Part shown: one piece after another, positions 6,350 to 8,050 of the stretch
Numbering within the stretch: position 1 is the first letter of the stretch
Layout of the letters: every line of letters starts with the position of its first letter
Source: Lentisphaerota bacterium
GTDB lineage: Bacteria > Verrucomicrobiota > Kiritimatiellia > UBA8416 > JAFGTH01
DNA: 8,050 nucleotides
Direction of reading: 5' to 3'
Assembly (NCBI GenBank): GCA_016934225.1
Contig: JAFGTH010000271.1
Coordinates: 1-8,050, forward strand
Translations under genes and position numbers: made by a program
The notes under the pieces: model-generated
The model's database searches: none
What the model saw: the letters and a program-made list of their open reading frames with translations, nothing else
Told to the model about the DNA's origin: nothing

Positions 6350-7642
6350 ATGACGGCGATTAGGAAAGTTTTTTGTGTTTCAGAGCTGACACGGTTCATC
6401 AAAACCACACTGGAGTCTGAGATAGGCGATGTCTGGGTGGAAGGCGAGCTTTCAAACGTGCGTCGCCCGTCTTCGGGACACTGCTACTTTACGATCAAAG
6501 ATGAATCTTCTCAGATTAGTGGCGTTTTGTTCAGGGGCGATCAAAAGGGGTTGAAATTTGAATTGAAGGATGGGGCGCTCGTTCGTGTCTTCGGTGGAGT
6601 CAGCGTTTATGAGAGGAGCGGGAATTACCAGATAATTGTGCGTCGGATTGAAGAGAGCGGCCAAGGGCTTTTGCAGGCGCGGTTTGAGGCGTTGAAAGAA
6701 AAATTGCAGAAAGAAGGGGCGTTCGATTCGGCTCGTAAGAAACCGTTGCCGCTGCTTCCCAGGCATGTCGGTATTGTGACATCTCGTACAGGCGCGGCTC
6801 TCAGGGATATACTAAACGTTGTATCAAGGCGGTTTCCGAACATTCATATTGCGCTTGCCCCGGTGAGAGTTCAGGGCGAAGGCGCTGCACAGGAGATTGC
6901 CGAGGCCATTGATACTCTGAATTCTGTGGGCGGGTTGGACGTATTGATCGTGGGACGCGGCGGCGGCAGCATGGAGGATCTGTGGTGTTTTAACGAGGAA
7001 ATTGTTGCGAGGGCGATAATTCGATCTGATATCCCGGTTATTTCGGCTGTGGGCCACGAGATTGATTTCACGATCAGCGATTTCGTGGCCGATTTACGAG
7101 CTCCCACACCGTCAGCGGCTGCCGAACTTGTGGTTGGCCGTAAAGAGGAATTCGAACAGACAATTTCGGATATATTGCGCCGATTAACCGGATCATGCCG
7201 AGAATCTGTTCTGGTTGCGAAGAGCCGATTGGCGGTTGTGAAAGATCACTACATATTGCGTGAGCCTGGAAACATGGCGCGCCAGTATCTTCAAACTTTG
7301 GATGGATTAGAGATGCGAATGGCTCATGTGCTTAAAACCGCCATGGCCGGTAGTCGCGAAACAATGCGCGATTGTATGATGAGGATGGGGCATCACGCCG
7401 CCATGCGGCAACGGGCAGTGGCGCAGGAGGTCAAACGGTTGGATGCACAGCTAACGGCATTGAGCCCTTTAGCCGTGCTCGGTCGCGGATACAGTGTTAC
7501 GATTAACAGCGAGGGCAGAGTCATAAAATCGGTGGCGGATGTTGTTGCTCACAACAAAGTTTTGACCAGATTGGCGGATGGTACCTTTAGCTCGACGGTG
7601 GATAGTGTCTCTGTAGACAATCAACGAATCAATTCGCAATAG
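6350..7642 (+). CDS. xseA: Exodeoxyribonuclease VII large subunit
   Basis: XseA is the catalytic subunit of exonuclease VII, a cytoplasmic, metal-independent nuclease that cuts single-stranded DNA from both ends into oligonucleotides. The ATG at 6350 gives 430 residues, starting MTAIRKVFCVSELTRFIK in good agreement with the family. An in-frame TTG at 6335 would add five residues. Neither start has ideal spacing: GGGAAGG (6341-6347) is very close to the ATG, so the start is probable only. An N-terminal OB-fold DNA-binding domain spans about residues 8-105. The catalytic core carries GRGGGSMEDLWCFN (202-215) and SAVGHEIDFTISD beginning at 232, then RAPTPSAAAE. A coiled-coil arm that binds XseB follows, and the C-terminal LSPLAVLGRGYSVT is at 371-384. 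xseB follows 25 bp later. Confidence 0.97.
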   Translation: MTAIRKVFCVSELTRFIKTTLESEIGDVWVEGELSNVRRPSSGHCYFTIKDESSQISGVLFRGDQKGLKFELKDGALVRVFGGVSVYERSGNYQIIVRRIEESGQGLLQARFEALKEKLQKEGAFDSARKKPLPLLPRHVGIVTSRTGAALRDILNVVSRRFPNIHIALAPVRVQGEGAAQEIAEAIDTLNSVGGLDVLIVGRGGGSMEDLWCFNEEIVARAIIRSDIPVISAVGHEIDFTISDFVADLRAPTPSAAAELVVGRKEEFEQTISDILRRLTGSCRESVLVAKSRLAVVKDHYILREPGNMARQYLQTLDGLEMRMAHVLKTAMAGSRETMRDCMMRMGHHAAMRQRAVAQEVKRLDAQLTALSPLAVLGRGYSVTINSEGRVIKSVADVVAHNKVLTRLADGTFSSTVDSVSVDNQRINSQ

Positions 7643-7667
7643 TGGAACAGATCGGAGATATGGTCAT

Positions 7668-7973
7668 ATGACTGCGAAAAGAACAGGTCAGAAGTCGAAG
7701 GATGATGAACGGACGTTTGAATCGGCGCTGGAACGCTTGGAGAAAATTGTTGCTGAGATGGAAAAGGGAACACTAAACCTGGACGATATGATCGCTCGAT
7801 TCGAAGAAGGTCAATCTCTGGTAAAGTTCTGTTCGGAGAAATTGAACGAAGTAGAGCGCAAGATCGAAGTTCTTGTTAAGAAAGGCAACCGGATAATTTC
7901 CGAGCCGCTTGACAAGGAAGACAACAATCTGAGCGATTCCGGTGAAGAAGGCGAAGAGGAGCAGCTTTTCTAA
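7668..7973 (+). CDS. xseB: Exodeoxyribonuclease VII small subunit
   Basis: XseB is the small helical subunit that coats the coiled-coil arms of XseA in several copies and is needed for exonuclease VII stability and activity. The ATG at 7668 gives 101 residues, with GGAG (7654-7657) 10 nt upstream. The core FESALERLEKIVAEMEKG, followed by LNLDDMIARFEEG and a second helix, is diagnostic. Relatives are often about 70-85 residues; the extra length is a basic N-terminal lead (MTAKRTGQKSK) and a strongly acidic tail (DNNLSDSGEEGEEEQLF). The acidic tail ending in a hydrophobic LF pair is common enough in XseB. It is adjacent to and co-directional with xseA, as in many bacteria. Confidence 0.95.
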   Translation: MTAKRTGQKSKDDERTFESALERLEKIVAEMEKGTLNLDDMIARFEEGQSLVKFCSEKLNEVERKIEVLVKKGNRIISEPLDKEDNNLSDSGEEGEEEQLF

Positions 7974-8050
7974 TCCTGTATTTCATGAAGGATTGCATGC
8001 GTACGGGATAAGACGTTGTGGAACAATGGCTTTGTGTGGCAGTTGAATAG
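7974..8050 (+). other. Tail after xseB; no gene can be assigned
   Basis: These 77 bp hold no hairpin with a T-run and no recognisable protein start. Short frames from ATG at 7985 and 8026 and from GTG at 8018 all stop inside the window. Frames from TTG at 8016 or GTG at 8034 stay open to the edge but are too short to judge. In comparable gene orders a polyprenyl synthase (ispA) or dxs often follows xseB, but nothing visible here supports either. Confidence 0.5.

Noticed and set aside
8018..8050. GTG-initiated start of a next gene (such as ispA) after xseB
   Set aside because: That frame ends in TAG at 8048-8050 after ten codons, so it cannot be the start of a longer protein as the sequence stands.

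Overview
The window is a compact, one-strand stretch of bacterial chromosome carrying housekeeping genes. In order it holds the 3' part of pheT (phenylalanyl-tRNA synthetase beta chain), a gap of about 265 bp, a 6S RNA gene, rarA (replication-associated AAA+ ATPase), fthC (5-formyltetrahydrofolate cyclo-ligase), rny (RNase Y), a YmdB/TIGR00282-type metallophosphoesterase gene, xseA and xseB (both subunits of exonuclease VII), and a 77-bp tail with no assignable gene. All genes are on the + strand. Base composition and codon use look even throughout by eye. I see no insertion sequence, prophage, CRISPR array or tRNA gene.

The most useful discovery is the 6S RNA, a non-coding gene at about 1777-1957. 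It folds into the family's canonical shape: a closing stem, an inner stem, a large central bubble with a small hairpin on its 3' side, and an apical stem. It ends in a run of seven T. The rarA ribosome-binding site begins only 5 nt after that T-run, so the RNA almost touches rarA. The order 6S RNA - rarA - fthC recalls the ssrS-ygfA (6S RNA - fthC) pairing of proteobacteria, with rarA placed between.

From rarA to xseB the genes are separated by only 23 to 57 bp, each with a plausible Shine-Dalgarno sequence, and look like one transcription unit. The products cover fork rescue (RarA), folate salvage (FthC), mRNA turnover (RNase Y), a phosphodiesterase usually linked to rny, and single-strand DNA degradation (XseA/XseB). 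The unit is transcribed either from a promoter upstream of the 6S RNA by read-through of its terminator, or from internal promoters I cannot see.

The organism is a bacterium that uses RNase Y and has a proteobacterial-style 6S RNA. Neighbourhoods of the type pheT ... rny - ymdB-like - xseA - xseB occur, as I recall, in deltaproteobacterial lineages (Geobacter-like) and in the PVC group (Lentisphaerota/Kiritimatiellota-like). I cannot separate these from this sequence alone. Nothing here looks like an undescribed defence or mobile system. The points worth a second look are the RNA gene and its coupling to rarA, two intergenic hairpins, and a metal-site substitution in the phosphoesterase.
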